In this document: positions 53,056 through 62,158 of the stretch, piece after piece
How the letters are laid out: each line of letters starts with the position of its first letter
Position numbering within the stretch: the stretch's first letter is position 1
DNA from: UBA6059 sp964351595
GTDB taxonomy: Bacteria > Bacteroidota > Bacteroidia > Cytophagales > Cyclobacteriaceae
Direction of reading: 5' to 3'
DNA: 64,000 nucleotides
NCBI GenBank assembly: GCA_964351595.1
Contig: CAYGOT010000004.1
Location: 1 to 64,000, forward strand
Notes under the pieces: generated by a model
Seen by the model: the letters and a program-made list of their open reading frames with translations, nothing else
What the model was told of the DNA's origin: nothing
Database searches by the model: none
Made by a program: the position numbers and the translations under genes

Positions 53056-53176
53056 GACTGAGGTGAACTCATACTCCTGATAGTACTTAGTTAATTCTAT
53101 CAGGGGTTCTTTTTTACATTCGGGAGTAAAAATTGCCCAATAGTTATCAACTCTTTCACCACCTAACCAACATACC

Positions 53177-55030
53177 ATGAAGACCAATTTCAATATTCTA
53201 TTCGCAGCTCTTTTGATTATTTCAATCACCTCCAAGGCTCAAGAATCATCAGCAGATCTTGCCGCCAAAATAGAAGCAATGGCCAAAGTCGGTGCATGTT
53301 ATTCACCTTCCTTTTCACCAGATGGAAGTGAAGTAGCCTTTATAACGAATATGAGTGGATCTCCACAATTATGGAAGATGTCAACAGCGGGAGGTTGGCC
53401 CATTCAGTTGACAAATTTCAATGATCCCGTTTCCAATGCTAGTTGGTCACCTAAAGGAAATAAAATCGTCTTTCAGCTTGCTCCAGGTGGTGGTATGAAC
53501 AGTCAGGTGTATACGATCAATTCAGATGGCACTCAAGTGAAAAAACTTACTGTTGGAGGTCAAACCAATAATTGGGTTGGAATATGGAGCAAAGATGGCA
53601 GATCCCTCTCCTTTTCGTCAAACATGAAAAACCCTGCAGGGATGGATTCTTATCTCTATGATTTTGCGACAAATTCAGCGAAACTAATCGTCAAAAATCA
53701 GGGTACTGGCCGGATCACGGATATGAATTATGAGAATACAGAGTATCTAGTCAACAGAGTTGCAAGTAGGGGAAGCAATGATATTTATTTAGTAGACCAG
53801 GAGTCAAACGAAACATTACTAACTAAGCACGATGGGCCCGGTACCTTCTTTGGGTCGTTTGCTCCGAACAATGATATATACATGGCCTCAAACCTTGGTC
53901 GCGATAAGGTGGCTTTTGGCAGATTAATAAATGGGAATATCAAAATCATTAGTGATCATGGAGATTCCGAACTGGAGAAATACGTTTTCAACAAATCTGG
54001 ATCAATGGCATTCCTTATTTGGAACACGGCCGGTAAAAATGAAGTAACATTATTTGATATTGAAAGTCAGAAAGAACTGAGGACAATTAACATGCCAGTA
54101 GAACTGCTTCGTGGAGTTGAGTTTTCTGCCGATGACCGGTATTTTCTCTTTACAGGAGCTGGCTCAACTGAACCTGCCAATGTCTGGCTTTATGATTTGC
54201 CAAATGATGAATTTAGAAAACTTACAGATAGCCAACATCCTGGTGTAGACCTCAAAAGTCTAATTGCGCCTGAGCTAGTAAAGTTCAATTCATTTGATGG
54301 ATTAGAGCTTAGTGGATGGCTATATACACCAAAAGGTGAGGGTCCTTATCCTACCGTTATCAGCTATCATGGTGGGCCTGAGGGCCAGTCTCAGCCCTCA
54401 TTCAACTATACTTTTCAAGCGTTATTAAGTCAGGGCATAGCTGTTTTTTCTCCCAATGTTAGAGGGTCATCAGGCTTTGGAAAGACATTCGTAAATCTAG
54501 ATAATGGGGCGCTCCGTGTAAATGGCATCAAGGACATTGAAGCTTGTTACAACTATGTTGTAGAATCTGGATTTGCCGATAAGAGCAAAGTGGGAATAAT
54601 GGGAGGTTCTTACGGTGGTTACATGGTTATGGCTGGAATAACGGAGTATCCAGACATGTTCGCGGCGGGTGCCAACCTATTTGGTGTAGTCAATTTCATA
54701 ACCTTCTTTGAAGAAACAGAACCGTGGATGGCGGCCATTTCAAAAGTTGAGTACGGTGACCCGGATAAAGAATCCGAAATGTTAAAAGCACTGTCCCCTA
54801 TCAATAAGGTTGATGCTGTCAAAACACCCACCATCGTGTTGCACGGTGCAAATGATACTAATGTACCTGTTGTAGAGGCGGAACAAGTAGTACAAAATCT
54901 CAAACAAAGAGACATACCTGTAGAATACATACTCTTTGAAGATGAGGGACATGGATGGCGGAAAACATCGAATAAGGTGACTTCTACCGTATCGATTGTA
55001 AAGTGGTTCAAAACCTACTTGTTGGAGTAG
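53177..55030 (+). CDS. Exported S9 family prolyl oligopeptidase-like peptidase
   Basis: A 617-residue protein with a signal peptide (SKAQ end). A beta-propeller made of WD-like repeats (SPSFSPDGSEVAFITN and others) is followed by a catalytic alpha/beta hydrolase domain with GGSYGGYMVM (Ser478), a late Asp (GANDTNV) and His (DEGHGW). This is the S9C acylaminoacyl/dipeptidyl peptidase arrangement. It cleaves short peptides in the periplasm. The next gene may start right after its stop. Confidence 0.9.
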   Translation: MKTNFNILFAALLIISITSKAQESSADLAAKIEAMAKVGACYSPSFSPDGSEVAFITNMSGSPQLWKMSTAGGWPIQLTNFNDPVSNASWSPKGNKIVFQLAPGGGMNSQVYTINSDGTQVKKLTVGGQTNNWVGIWSKDGRSLSFSSNMKNPAGMDSYLYDFATNSAKLIVKNQGTGRITDMNYENTEYLVNRVASRGSNDIYLVDQESNETLLTKHDGPGTFFGSFAPNNDIYMASNLGRDKVAFGRLINGNIKIISDHGDSELEKYVFNKSGSMAFLIWNTAGKNEVTLFDIESQKELRTINMPVELLRGVEFSADDRYFLFTGAGSTEPANVWLYDLPNDEFRKLTDSQHPGVDLKSLIAPELVKFNSFDGLELSGWLYTPKGEGPYPTVISYHGGPEGQSQPSFNYTFQALLSQGIAVFSPNVRGSSGFGKTFVNLDNGALRVNGIKDIEACYNYVVESGFADKSKVGIMGGSYGGYMVMAGITEYPDMFAAGANLFGVVNFITFFEETEPWMAAISKVEYGDPDKESEMLKALSPINKVDAVKTPTIVLHGANDTNVPVVEAEQVVQNLKQRDIPVEYILFEDEGHGWRKTSNKVTSTVSIVKWFKTYLLE

Positions 55031-55060
55031 GTGATCTGTTCATGTTTTCTTACTTATAGT

Positions 55061-55741
55061 ATGAAGTACTTCATTGTATTAGCATATCTCTTGTCTCACA
55101 CCGCCGTTCACGGTCAAGACCTTATGGTCGACTGCCGAGACCAGCAGGAATATCCCATTGCAGATATCAATGGTACCCTATGGATGGCGGCTAACCTGAG
55201 GTATGAGACTAGCCTATCGTCTCGTATTACCAAGGAACAAAAGGAAAAGCAATCTGATCTTGTCGGTCGGTATTATCATGTTAATGAGATCAACTCTATT
55301 TGCCCATGCGACTGGCGCCTACCGGACGCGGATGACTGGATCAATTACTTTGACTTCCTGGCGGCCAACAAGTCACAGGTGAAACTCGCGGTGGATAAAA
55401 GTCATATTTCATTTCACGAGTATGACGGAAGTATCAATATTTTTTCAGAGGATAGCCCAATCAACTTGATCCCTACCGGAAGATTGGAGGGTGGTACATT
55501 CTACTTGCCTGATAACTATGCAGACTTCTGGACTGATGATCCCCCGAGATTTGGAGAACTGGATAGCGATTCCCGCCTGGGAATAGCACATATACTAACT
55601 GAGGTCTATGATGGTAAAACACATATTCACCTAAGACAAACTGGTATCTCCAATATCCATTCGCACAAGCACCACCTCGATCCGGACAAGGAGAAGAAAC
55701 TCAGGAAGTTTATGGTTAGGTGCGTGAAATCGCTAAACTAA
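55061..55741 (+). CDS. FISUMP-like exported protein
   Basis: 226 residues from the ATG at 55061. It has a signal peptide (ends VHGQD). The segment YPIADINGTLWMAANLRYET and the later CPCDWRLPDADDWINYF match the Fibrobacter succinogenes major paralogous domain (FISUMP), a common exported domain of unknown function. It ends before a strong bidirectional terminator. Confidence 0.7.
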   Translation: MKYFIVLAYLLSHTAVHGQDLMVDCRDQQEYPIADINGTLWMAANLRYETSLSSRITKEQKEKQSDLVGRYYHVNEINSICPCDWRLPDADDWINYFDFLAANKSQVKLAVDKSHISFHEYDGSINIFSEDSPINLIPTGRLEGGTFYLPDNYADFWTDDPPRFGELDSDSRLGIAHILTEVYDGKTHIHLRQTGISNIHSHKHHLDPDKEKKLRKFMVRCVKSLN

Positions 55742-55772
55742 TACGAGATTCTACCAAGCCAACAGCCTTAAA

Positions 55773-55802
55773 AAAAAGCGGAGGTGATGGCCTCCGCTTT
55801 TT
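55773..55802. terminator. Bidirectional intrinsic terminator
   Basis: AAAAAGCGGAGG and CCTCCGCTTTTT form a perfect 12-bp stem with a 6-nt loop. A- and T-runs on either side serve both converging genes (55741 plus and 55824 minus). Confidence 0.9.
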
Positions 55803-55823
55803 CTAATTCTAATTCACCCTTAA

Positions 55824-56693
55824 CTACTGTGTCTGGATGACGAGGTAGTTAGTAGTTTTCCAGAAGCCTTCCTTATCCGTGATGGTCAGCTTCGTCTTCT
55901 TCTTGTCACTCTCGATGGCATAGCTACCTTCGGCGTGATCTGTGATCAACTTGATTGACTTGCTCTCAAACTCAATCATGTCCGTCTCATCCTTTTTCAG
56001 CCTGGTGAAGAGCATTTCATTGCTATTGGCATTGAGGACTTTTACTTTGCCCATACCGATGAAGCCGCCCTCAGTATCAGTGATCTCCATTTCTCTAAGC
56101 TCCTTAGCAGAACCTGCATAGTAATAGATGCGATTAAGGATTTCAGCTAATCTTTCAGTCAAGGCGACCTGTACATCAAACTCATTCTTTAACTCTTCAA
56201 AGTCTTCTGCCATCGAACTTCTCAGTTCAAGGTATTCGATCTCTTTTTGCATGATGATCGTTACCTGCTCTTTGATCTGCTCGTTGAGTGCCAGTACTTC
56301 TTCACTTTGCTCACCATAGACTTTTCTCATTTCTTTCAAGCTCTTGTCAAGTGCAAGAATCTTTAGTTTAGAGTTGTCCAGTAGCTCCTTGATTGAGGCT
56401 ATTCTCGCCATGATGCTTTCTTTCTTATCAGCTTCTGATAGATCTTCCTTCTGCAATCCACCTACAAACGAGGTGTTCAGGTCAATTGACTTGAGGTTTT
56501 CGTCTATCTCGGTCAGGGTCTTTTTGTACTGATCGATCGTGCTAAAAAGTTGCTTGTTCTGAGATTGCATCTTCTTACTTTCAGCTCTCAGGCTATCAGT
56601 TTGCGCTCTCAATGCAGCATTTTCTTCTTTCAACTTTGTGTTGCAACCTGATAGTAGCACTACCAGTATTACGAATATTTGATACATTTTCAT
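55824..56693 (-). CDS. Coiled-coil lipoprotein, function unknown
   Basis: 289 residues. A lipobox (LVVLLSGC) is followed by a long coiled coil over residues about 20-185 (AALRAQTDSLRAESKKMQSQNKQLF and more) and a small beta domain at the C-terminus. The function is unknown. The 316-nt spacer before it (56694-57009) shows no gene or clear repeat. Confidence 0.75.
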   Translation of the reverse strand: MKMYQIFVILVVLLSGCNTKLKEENAALRAQTDSLRAESKKMQSQNKQLFSTIDQYKKTLTEIDENLKSIDLNTSFVGGLQKEDLSEADKKESIMARIASIKELLDNSKLKILALDKSLKEMRKVYGEQSEEVLALNEQIKEQVTIIMQKEIEYLELRSSMAEDFEELKNEFDVQVALTERLAEILNRIYYYAGSAKELREMEITDTEGGFIGMGKVKVLNANSNEMLFTRLKKDETDMIEFESKSIKLITDHAEGSYAIESDKKKTKLTITDKEGFWKTTNYLVIQTQ

Positions 56694-57009
56694 TTGAATG
56701 ATGGTGTATTTAGAGTGAATAATAATTTTGAAAACAGCCTCGACTATTTGCTTCTACATAGGTAGAAGATGAGCATAGAACGGAAGTGCTTCCAAAAGGA
56801 TGTTGTAGTAGATCACTATTTTTAAAGTATTTTCAAATCGCTATAATCTGTTTTTAAAATCGCTGGTAATCAGTTGGTTACATATAAAATCTGCATGTAG
56901 AATCCACACTCTTCCGTTTGAAGGTTTTGCTCTCTTGTGAATCTGCTTACCACCATACATCTGCGTAACTCTTACTAACTTTAGATAACGTCTAATAAAA
57001 TGAAGTGCA

Positions 57010-57720
57010 ATGAGTCTAGAACCGAATGCCCAGAAAATAGTAGATCAAATCAGTGGCCCTGAAACTAAGCTTGGTGACCTCAGAAAAATCGCCGGCGAAA
57101 TCAAAATGGATCATGAGTTAGCACTTGAACTTTGGTCCGCGGGTAGCTTCATGGCAAGACAACTTGCCATACTGATGATGGATAAAAAGCAGTTGACGCA
57201 GGAAGTAATCGGTGGGCTAATCCAAGACATACAGCACCACAATGATATCGAGCGCAATCAGCTGACAGACTGGCTCATGGCCAACCAACTGATGAAGGAC
57301 AAAAAGACGATTGCATTGATCGAAACATGGGAAGATCATTCCGAATCATTGCTTCGTAGGGTCTATTGGTACTATCAAGGTAGATTGCGCTGGATGGGTA
57401 AGGTGCCTATCGATAATGCGGAAAAGCTCTTAAACGCGATTGAAGCTCGGCAGCCTGAAGAAGCTCCGGAAGTCCAATGGGCGATGAACTTCACTGCCGC
57501 TCAGGTCGGCATCTTCGAACCCAAGTATCGCTCAAGATGTGTTACCATTGGCGAAACCCTGGGTCTCTATAAGGACAAGCCTGTTGCTAAGAACTGTACA
57601 CCCGATTACCTACCGGAATGGATCAAGATGGAGGTGGAGGAAAAAGGGTACATAAATCAGCGTAGTGAAACTAAATTAACTATTGCTTGCCTTAGCACAA
57701 ATCATTATCTTAAAAGATGA
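57010..57720 (+). CDS. DNA alkylation repair-like HEAT protein (AlkD family)
   Basis: A 236-residue helical protein with the AlkD-type pattern TKLGDLRKIAGEIKMDHELALELW and the later RRVYWYYQGRLRWMG. AlkD proteins remove positively charged alkylated bases. The C-terminal stretch after PEWIKMEVEEK is about 20 residues longer than I expect for this family and runs into the next start codon by 4 nt, so the tail may be a recent extension. Confidence 0.7.
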   Translation: MSLEPNAQKIVDQISGPETKLGDLRKIAGEIKMDHELALELWSAGSFMARQLAILMMDKKQLTQEVIGGLIQDIQHHNDIERNQLTDWLMANQLMKDKKTIALIETWEDHSESLLRRVYWYYQGRLRWMGKVPIDNAEKLLNAIEARQPEEAPEVQWAMNFTAAQVGIFEPKYRSRCVTIGETLGLYKDKPVAKNCTPDYLPEWIKMEVEEKGYINQRSETKLTIACLSTNHYLKR

Positions 57721-58082
57721 TGGGAGAAAACATTCTACTCAAGAAGAGCCCGAAGATTGAATTCCAGCTGTTGGATTATGGCTTTCAATTGATAGATGAG
57801 CAATCAGAGAGTCACTCTGGCTACTACGCTTATGAAGATCTACAATCCATAGAACTCAATAATCCATGGTTTCCCAGATTCGCTAAATGGCTAAGGGTTT
57901 TCACTTGCTTTTGTAATGTAGTGTCATTTTTCCCGGATGCGGAATCCTACAAGAAAGCCAATATTATCTTTTATGACGGAAAAGCCCAGTTTGGCGTGTG
58001 GCTGACTGATACTTATATGGCTGATAAAGCAAGAATATTAAAGGAGCTATTGGACCAAAGGTTAATACAGACCACATCCTAG
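57717..58082 (+). CDS. Small hypothetical protein
   Basis: A 121-residue protein without recognised motifs, possibly PH-like in its alternating beta pattern. The ATG overlaps the stop of the AlkD-like gene by 4 nt, so the two are likely co-translated. Confidence 0.6.
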   Translation: MMGENILLKKSPKIEFQLLDYGFQLIDEQSESHSGYYAYEDLQSIELNNPWFPRFAKWLRVFTCFCNVVSFFPDAESYKKANIIFYDGKAQFGVWLTDTYMADKARILKELLDQRLIQTTS

Positions 58083-58174
58083 GCCTATATGAGGTACAAG
58101 AAATCTCTACCTATCCCGAGTTTGTAACTCAGGATCACAAGTCAAAACTATCAACTCTCCACTATCATCTACCT

Positions 58175-58354
58175 CCTAAGTTAGCGCACGCGTGTCGCGT
58201 GTGGCTAAAATGGCATTTAGCAAAATCCCAACCTGATGACCTTCATTTCCTGTTGTCGTTTATTTCCTATCTTCAGGTAAACTAACGGTGTAGTATCCTT
58301 GAGCAGGAAGTACAAGTTTTTAAATAAAGAAGGTCTCTATTTTGTGAGTTTTGC
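58175..58354 (+). pseudogene. Truncated RAYT 2 element (REP plus the first codons)
   Basis: About 180 bp that closely match 59963-60142: the 23-bp REP (58181-58203), the leader, a TTG start at 58299 and the first 18 or so codons (MSRKYKFLNKEGLYFVSF). The sequence then diverges at 58355. It is a broken copy of the transposase at 60087. The 512-nt spacer 58083-58594 otherwise shows nothing recognisable; 58355-58594 is AT-rich. Confidence 0.9.
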
Positions 58355-58594
58355 CCCTCGCACTTGTCGGTGTTTTCACCGTCGAGTTATATGTTGTCGG
58401 TCATAAGCCCAACTACGGCGTAAGATTCTTTGTTGTGTTACTCCAGCTTATAGCTTATCTAAAATCGCAATAGACTTAAAATCGCCATATTCAATTCACT
58501 ATTTATTATAAAAAATATATTCATGTGAAAAAAACAATAGTTTTTAGTTGAATTATTAGATTGTAATTAACTAATTACCATTAAAATAATTGTT

Positions 58595-59185
58595 ATGAGA
58601 AAAACGCAAGTTTTAATTCCGTTAATTATAGTTCCACTAGTATTTAATGGGTGTTGTGAGGATGAAGGTGTTTGTGATACGGTCGATAAGGCCGATTTAA
58701 CATTTAGTGCAATTAACACCATAATCAATCCTGAAGGGACTTCAAGCTTATTCAACACTTTTGCCGACATTGTTAACGTTGCTGGAGAAGCCTGCGAGAC
58801 GACAACAGCCCAGGAACATACAGATCGCGTCCCCATTTATTTAGTAAACGAGGAAAATGGTATTGAAACTCTGACAGAACTAGCCTTTGCCCTCGCGAAT
58901 GGTCCATCAGTAGGTGCTGGAGATGAATATGAAATAGAAACGTTAATTGAGGTAACGGCAGATGGGATATTTGAGGTAGAGACTGAAATAGATATTGACA
59001 ATGATGTAGATGAAAGAGATGAAACCAACAACGTTACCGGATCACCAGTAACTGTTGGTAGGATCAGAAATGCCAATACGAACTCTTTTAGGTTTGAAGT
59101 ATCAGGAACGGGAGTGAAGCCGATGAACATCGAAGAATATCGGAAACATATTAAAACATTTAGAGTAACAACAAGACTGAAATGA
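58595..59185 (+). CDS. CARDB-like lipoprotein (1)
   Basis: 196 residues with a lipobox (LVFNGC). The beta-sandwich-type domain ends with the characteristic DVDERDETNNV motif, as in CARDB domains. The gene is more AT-rich than its neighbours and lies, with the next gene, between the two RAYT 2 copies. It overlaps the next gene by 4 nt. The function is unknown. Confidence 0.65.
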   Translation: MRKTQVLIPLIIVPLVFNGCCEDEGVCDTVDKADLTFSAINTIINPEGTSSLFNTFADIVNVAGEACETTTAQEHTDRVPIYLVNEENGIETLTELAFALANGPSVGAGDEYEIETLIEVTADGIFEVETEIDIDNDVDERDETNNVTGSPVTVGRIRNANTNSFRFEVSGTGVKPMNIEEYRKHIKTFRVTTRLK

Positions 59186-59856
59186 AACTATGGTGGCTAT
59201 TTTTAATAATTGTCTTAGGATCTTGTTGCGAAGATTGTTTCAATGATCCTAACTTGCAGATACCTCCAGTCTTACAAGGAACTGTCGATGCTGTAGGCAA
59301 TCCGATAATCTTAGTTCCCAACAAAGGTGTTGATACTTGGGTTGATGGTAGGTTTTTTCAAGGTGGTGTGACTTACTTTCTGGTACCCAACCTGCAGTAC
59401 CCAAATGTCTACTTCTCTGTTGAACGCACAATTGAATCAAGGAGGACTTTATTTATTTGGAACCGTCTTAATACCCCACAATTCTTTTTTGATCAAAATG
59501 AGGAGAACCGGTTTTTGACAGAAGGAGAGGTCATAACGGTGTACGTGGGAGTAATAAATAATAAACTAACTTTTAATACGAATTGTATAAATGTAGATGT
59601 TCAAGAGATTGAATCAGTTCTAGACTATAGGTTTGTTGCGCAAGAAGGCCAAAAGACTGGAGAAAGAACAATAACTAAAAAAGAAACTCAGGTATCGGCG
59701 GGAACAGGAAGGATATTCACCTATGAATTAGTTTTTGAAGGGCCTGGAGACTACTCGTTAGATATCAGTATAGATGGAGGTAATCTTGTTGAAATAGATA
59801 CTACAGATAATAATTATACTGAAGCAAGGTTAGACTTTCTAGCCCAAGGTGGGTAA
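59182..59856 (+). CDS. CARDB-like lipoprotein (2)
   Basis: 224 residues with a lipobox (IVLGSC) followed by a cysteine pair. The C-terminal domain ends in VEIDTTDNNYTEARL, similar to CARDB ends. It is probably co-expressed with the preceding gene and shares its AT-rich composition. The function is unknown. Confidence 0.65.
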   Translation: MKLWWLFLIIVLGSCCEDCFNDPNLQIPPVLQGTVDAVGNPIILVPNKGVDTWVDGRFFQGGVTYFLVPNLQYPNVYFSVERTIESRRTLFIWNRLNTPQFFFDQNEENRFLTEGEVITVYVGVINNKLTFNTNCINVDVQEIESVLDYRFVAQEGQKTGERTITKKETQVSAGTGRIFTYELVFEGPGDYSLDISIDGGNLVEIDTTDNNYTEARLDFLAQGG

Positions 59857-59968
59857 CAAAATTCAACTCCTAGACCAAATATCAACAAAGCTTACACGCT
59901 CGCGAAAATCGAATATGTATTTTTTGGTTTGCTTTGATTAAGCTCTATCTACATCAAACTTCCCTAAG

Positions 59969-59991
59969 TTAGCGCACGCGTGTCGCGTGTG
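59969..59991. repeat. Left inverted repeat of the RAYT 2 element
   Basis: A 23-bp sequence with internal CACGCG/CGCGTG stem. Its exact reverse complement is at 60639-60661, and an identical direct copy is at 58181-58203. Confidence 0.9.
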
Positions 59992-60086
59992 TCTAAAATG
60001 CCATTTAGCAAAATCCCAACCTGATGATCTTCATTTCTTGTTGTCGTTTATTTCCTATCTTCAGATAAACTAACGGTGTAGTATCC

Positions 60087-60632
60087 TTGAGCAGGAAGTA
60101 TAAGTTTTTAAATAAAGAAGGTCTCTATTTTGTGAGTTTTGCGGCGGTTTACTGGATTGACGTATTGGTCAGATATGAATATTGTCAAACCATACTGGAT
60201 AGTCTTACTTACTGTAGGAAGAACAAGGGTCTTGAAATCTACTGTTGGGTAATAATGCCCAGCCATCTTCATCTAATCATCCGAGCGAAAGAAAAGAATC
60301 CAGAAATTGTATTGGGCAGATTTAAAGAGTTCACTTCAAAGAGGCTTGTAGCACAGGTTAAAGAAAGCCCAAAAGAGAGTAGAAAAGATTGGCTGTTGTG
60401 GATGTTTGAGAGAGCCGGATCAAAGAGTAGTAATGTATCTATCTATCAGTTCTGGCAGCACCATAATAAGCCCATAGAACTGTGGAGTCCCGAAGTAATT
60501 GATCAAAAAGTCGATTATATCCATAACAATCCTGTTTTAGCAGGCTTTGTTGAGGAACCATGGCATTGGAGATACAGTAGTGCCGTAGATTATAGCGGGG
60601 GCAAAGGGTTGTTGGAAATTGACTTTGTTTGA
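60087..60632 (+). CDS. REP-associated tyrosine transposase (RAYT) 2
   Basis: A 181-residue Y1/HUH transposase. The HUH motif is His60-Leu-His62 in MPSHLHLII, and the likely catalytic tyrosine is Tyr144 in KVDYIHNNPVLAGF. It starts with TTG at 60087; the matching truncated copy has the same start. Perfect 23-bp inverted repeats flank it (59969 and 60639), making a compact element of about 0.7 kb. It is a different subgroup from RAYT 1 at 39753. Confidence 0.95.
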   Translation: MSRKYKFLNKEGLYFVSFAAVYWIDVLVRYEYCQTILDSLTYCRKNKGLEIYCWVIMPSHLHLIIRAKEKNPEIVLGRFKEFTSKRLVAQVKESPKESRKDWLLWMFERAGSKSSNVSIYQFWQHHNKPIELWSPEVIDQKVDYIHNNPVLAGFVEEPWHWRYSSAVDYSGGKGLLEIDFV

Positions 60633-60638
60633 TAACAG

Positions 60639-60661
60639 CACACGCGACACGCGTGCGCTAA
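60639..60661. repeat. Right inverted repeat of the RAYT 2 element
   Basis: The exact reverse complement of 59969-59991, seven bases after the transposase stop. Confidence 0.9.
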
Positions 60662-60706
60662 CACCTGAGAGGAAGCTCAAAACTGTAAGCTATCAACTGA
60701 CAACTC

Positions 60707-62155
60707 TCAACTCACCTCCGCTTCCGCCTCGATCTCCACTTTATAGCCCTCTCCGACGAGCTTGGCTTCCACCAAGCTATTAGCGGGTTGGATATCCTTG
60801 AAGCGATCTCCGTGCGCTAATGCGACCGGCTCCCAGTCGTTGATGTCATTGACGAAGATACGGGTACGTACCACATCTTCGAGCTTGCCACCCAATGACT
60901 CGATAGCACCCTGGATTTTATCCAATACAAAATGCGCCTGTGCACCCGGGTCAAGTCCACCAATCATCTTGGTACCGTGGGTAGCGGTAGTGCCTGAGAC
61001 AGAGATGCGATTGCCTCTGCGGGTAGCGCGGCTATAGCCACAGTCCTCTTCCCAGATGGTTCCGCTCATGACTTTGGTACCACCACCTAACTTCGCGATA
61101 GGAACAAAGGGTTTGGGAATGCTCTCTAGGTGATCACTCAAGTCACCTGTAGCCGTCAGGAAAGGTGGTTTGCGGTACTCGTCACCACAGTCACCTGGAA
61201 TAGGATCAAGCTGCGCTTGGGCTGATTGGATCAGCTCCAGATCCACCTGATCCAGTTCGTAATTAAAAATCTTTAAGGTGTCCTCTACATGAGCACTCTT
61301 GCCTAAGCGCGCTCCGACGATCACTCCAGCTACGGCAGGCTGTGCTAGCATGTACTTGCTGGCGATATTGGCGATAGACACATGATGCTTATCTGCAACC
61401 TGTTTTACAGTCGCTAACAAATACTGAAACTTCTCCCATCCACCGGCGGTATCGATATAGCGTTTGTACTTAGCCTGAGACATGGTCAGGGTGTTGTCCA
61501 GCGCAGGCTCAGGCTGACCCAGCCATTTTTCCGATAGGAAGCCCCCCGCGATCGTCCCGAAGGCCAGCAACTTCACGCCAAACTCCTCACAAGTCTCACG
61601 CATCTTGCCTCCGCCCCGTTGGTCGAGCAGGCTGTAGCAAATCTGATTCGACGCAATATCTATTCCGCTAGTCACCGCGATCCGTAGATGTGCACTATCA
61701 AAGTTAGTAAGGCCAAGTGCGCCGATCAGGCCCTCCTCCTTAAGCTCCTGTAGCCAGAACAGACAATCGAGCCAAGCCGGGTCCGTATACACCCAGGAGT
61801 GAAACTGCAACAAGTCAAGTTTGTCGAGCTGCATCCGATCAAGCGACAGTTGAATAGCCGCTCTTGTGTCTTCCCGGGTCACTTTGCCTGGCTTAGGCAC
61901 CCATTTGGTCAGCAATTGGGTCTTTGGGCCAAGCGCGTGCTCCTTCTTGAATGTCCCGGTGATGATCTCAGCAGAGCCATAGTGATCCGCCATATCGAAG
62001 GTGGTGAAGCCGGCCTCTACATAGGGCAGCATCGACTTGGCCGTCTCATGAGGATCGAGGGTGTTTCCATCCTTTTCAAGATCAGCAATCTGCCAAAGGC
62101 CAGTGAGCACGCGGGAGATTTTCAGTCCGGGTGCCAGCTCAGTGTATTGTACCAT
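60707..62155 (-). CDS. Aldo/keto reductase fused to a C-terminal RidA domain
   Basis: A 482-residue fusion. Residues 1-320 are an aldo/keto reductase with the tetrad Asp54, Tyr59, Lys84 and His119. Residues 355-482 are a RidA/YjgF domain (RISVSGTTATHG, DVVRTRIFVND). In RidA enzymes that hydrolyse imines an Arg sits in a PARxxV motif; here the segment reads QPANSLVEA, with Asn459 in its place, so imine hydrolysis is doubtful. The gene starts 3 nt after an APC permease gene. It may reduce a carbonyl from the imported amine or amino acid, with the RidA domain as a binding partner; that is inference. Confidence 0.9.
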   Translation of the reverse strand: MVQYTELAPGLKISRVLTGLWQIADLEKDGNTLDPHETAKSMLPYVEAGFTTFDMADHYGSAEIITGTFKKEHALGPKTQLLTKWVPKPGKVTREDTRAAIQLSLDRMQLDKLDLLQFHSWVYTDPAWLDCLFWLQELKEEGLIGALGLTNFDSAHLRIAVTSGIDIASNQICYSLLDQRGGGKMRETCEEFGVKLLAFGTIAGGFLSEKWLGQPEPALDNTLTMSQAKYKRYIDTAGGWEKFQYLLATVKQVADKHHVSIANIASKYMLAQPAVAGVIVGARLGKSAHVEDTLKIFNYELDQVDLELIQSAQAQLDPIPGDCGDEYRKPPFLTATGDLSDHLESIPKPFVPIAKLGGGTKVMSGTIWEEDCGYSRATRRGNRISVSGTTATHGTKMIGGLDPGAQAHFVLDKIQGAIESLGGKLEDVVRTRIFVNDINDWEPVALAHGDRFKDIQPANSLVEAKLVGEGYKVEIEAEAEVS

Positions 62156-62158
62156 GGT

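Larger units (their letters stand above)
2541..57618. other. Dispersed over-represented 9-mer CTACCGSAA
   Basis: At least 23 copies by eye. The G variant (often CCTACCGGAA) starts at about 2541, 5915, 13416, 14741, 50183, 51244, 52162, 55472 and 57609 on the plus strand, and occurs in reverse complement at 18478 and 20972. The C variant CTACCGCAA occurs at 5570, 13988, 36045 and 42034, and in reverse complement at 2870, 14556, 19128, 21639, 27168, 34551, 36410 and 45661. All lie within genes. See the findings. Confidence 0.6.
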
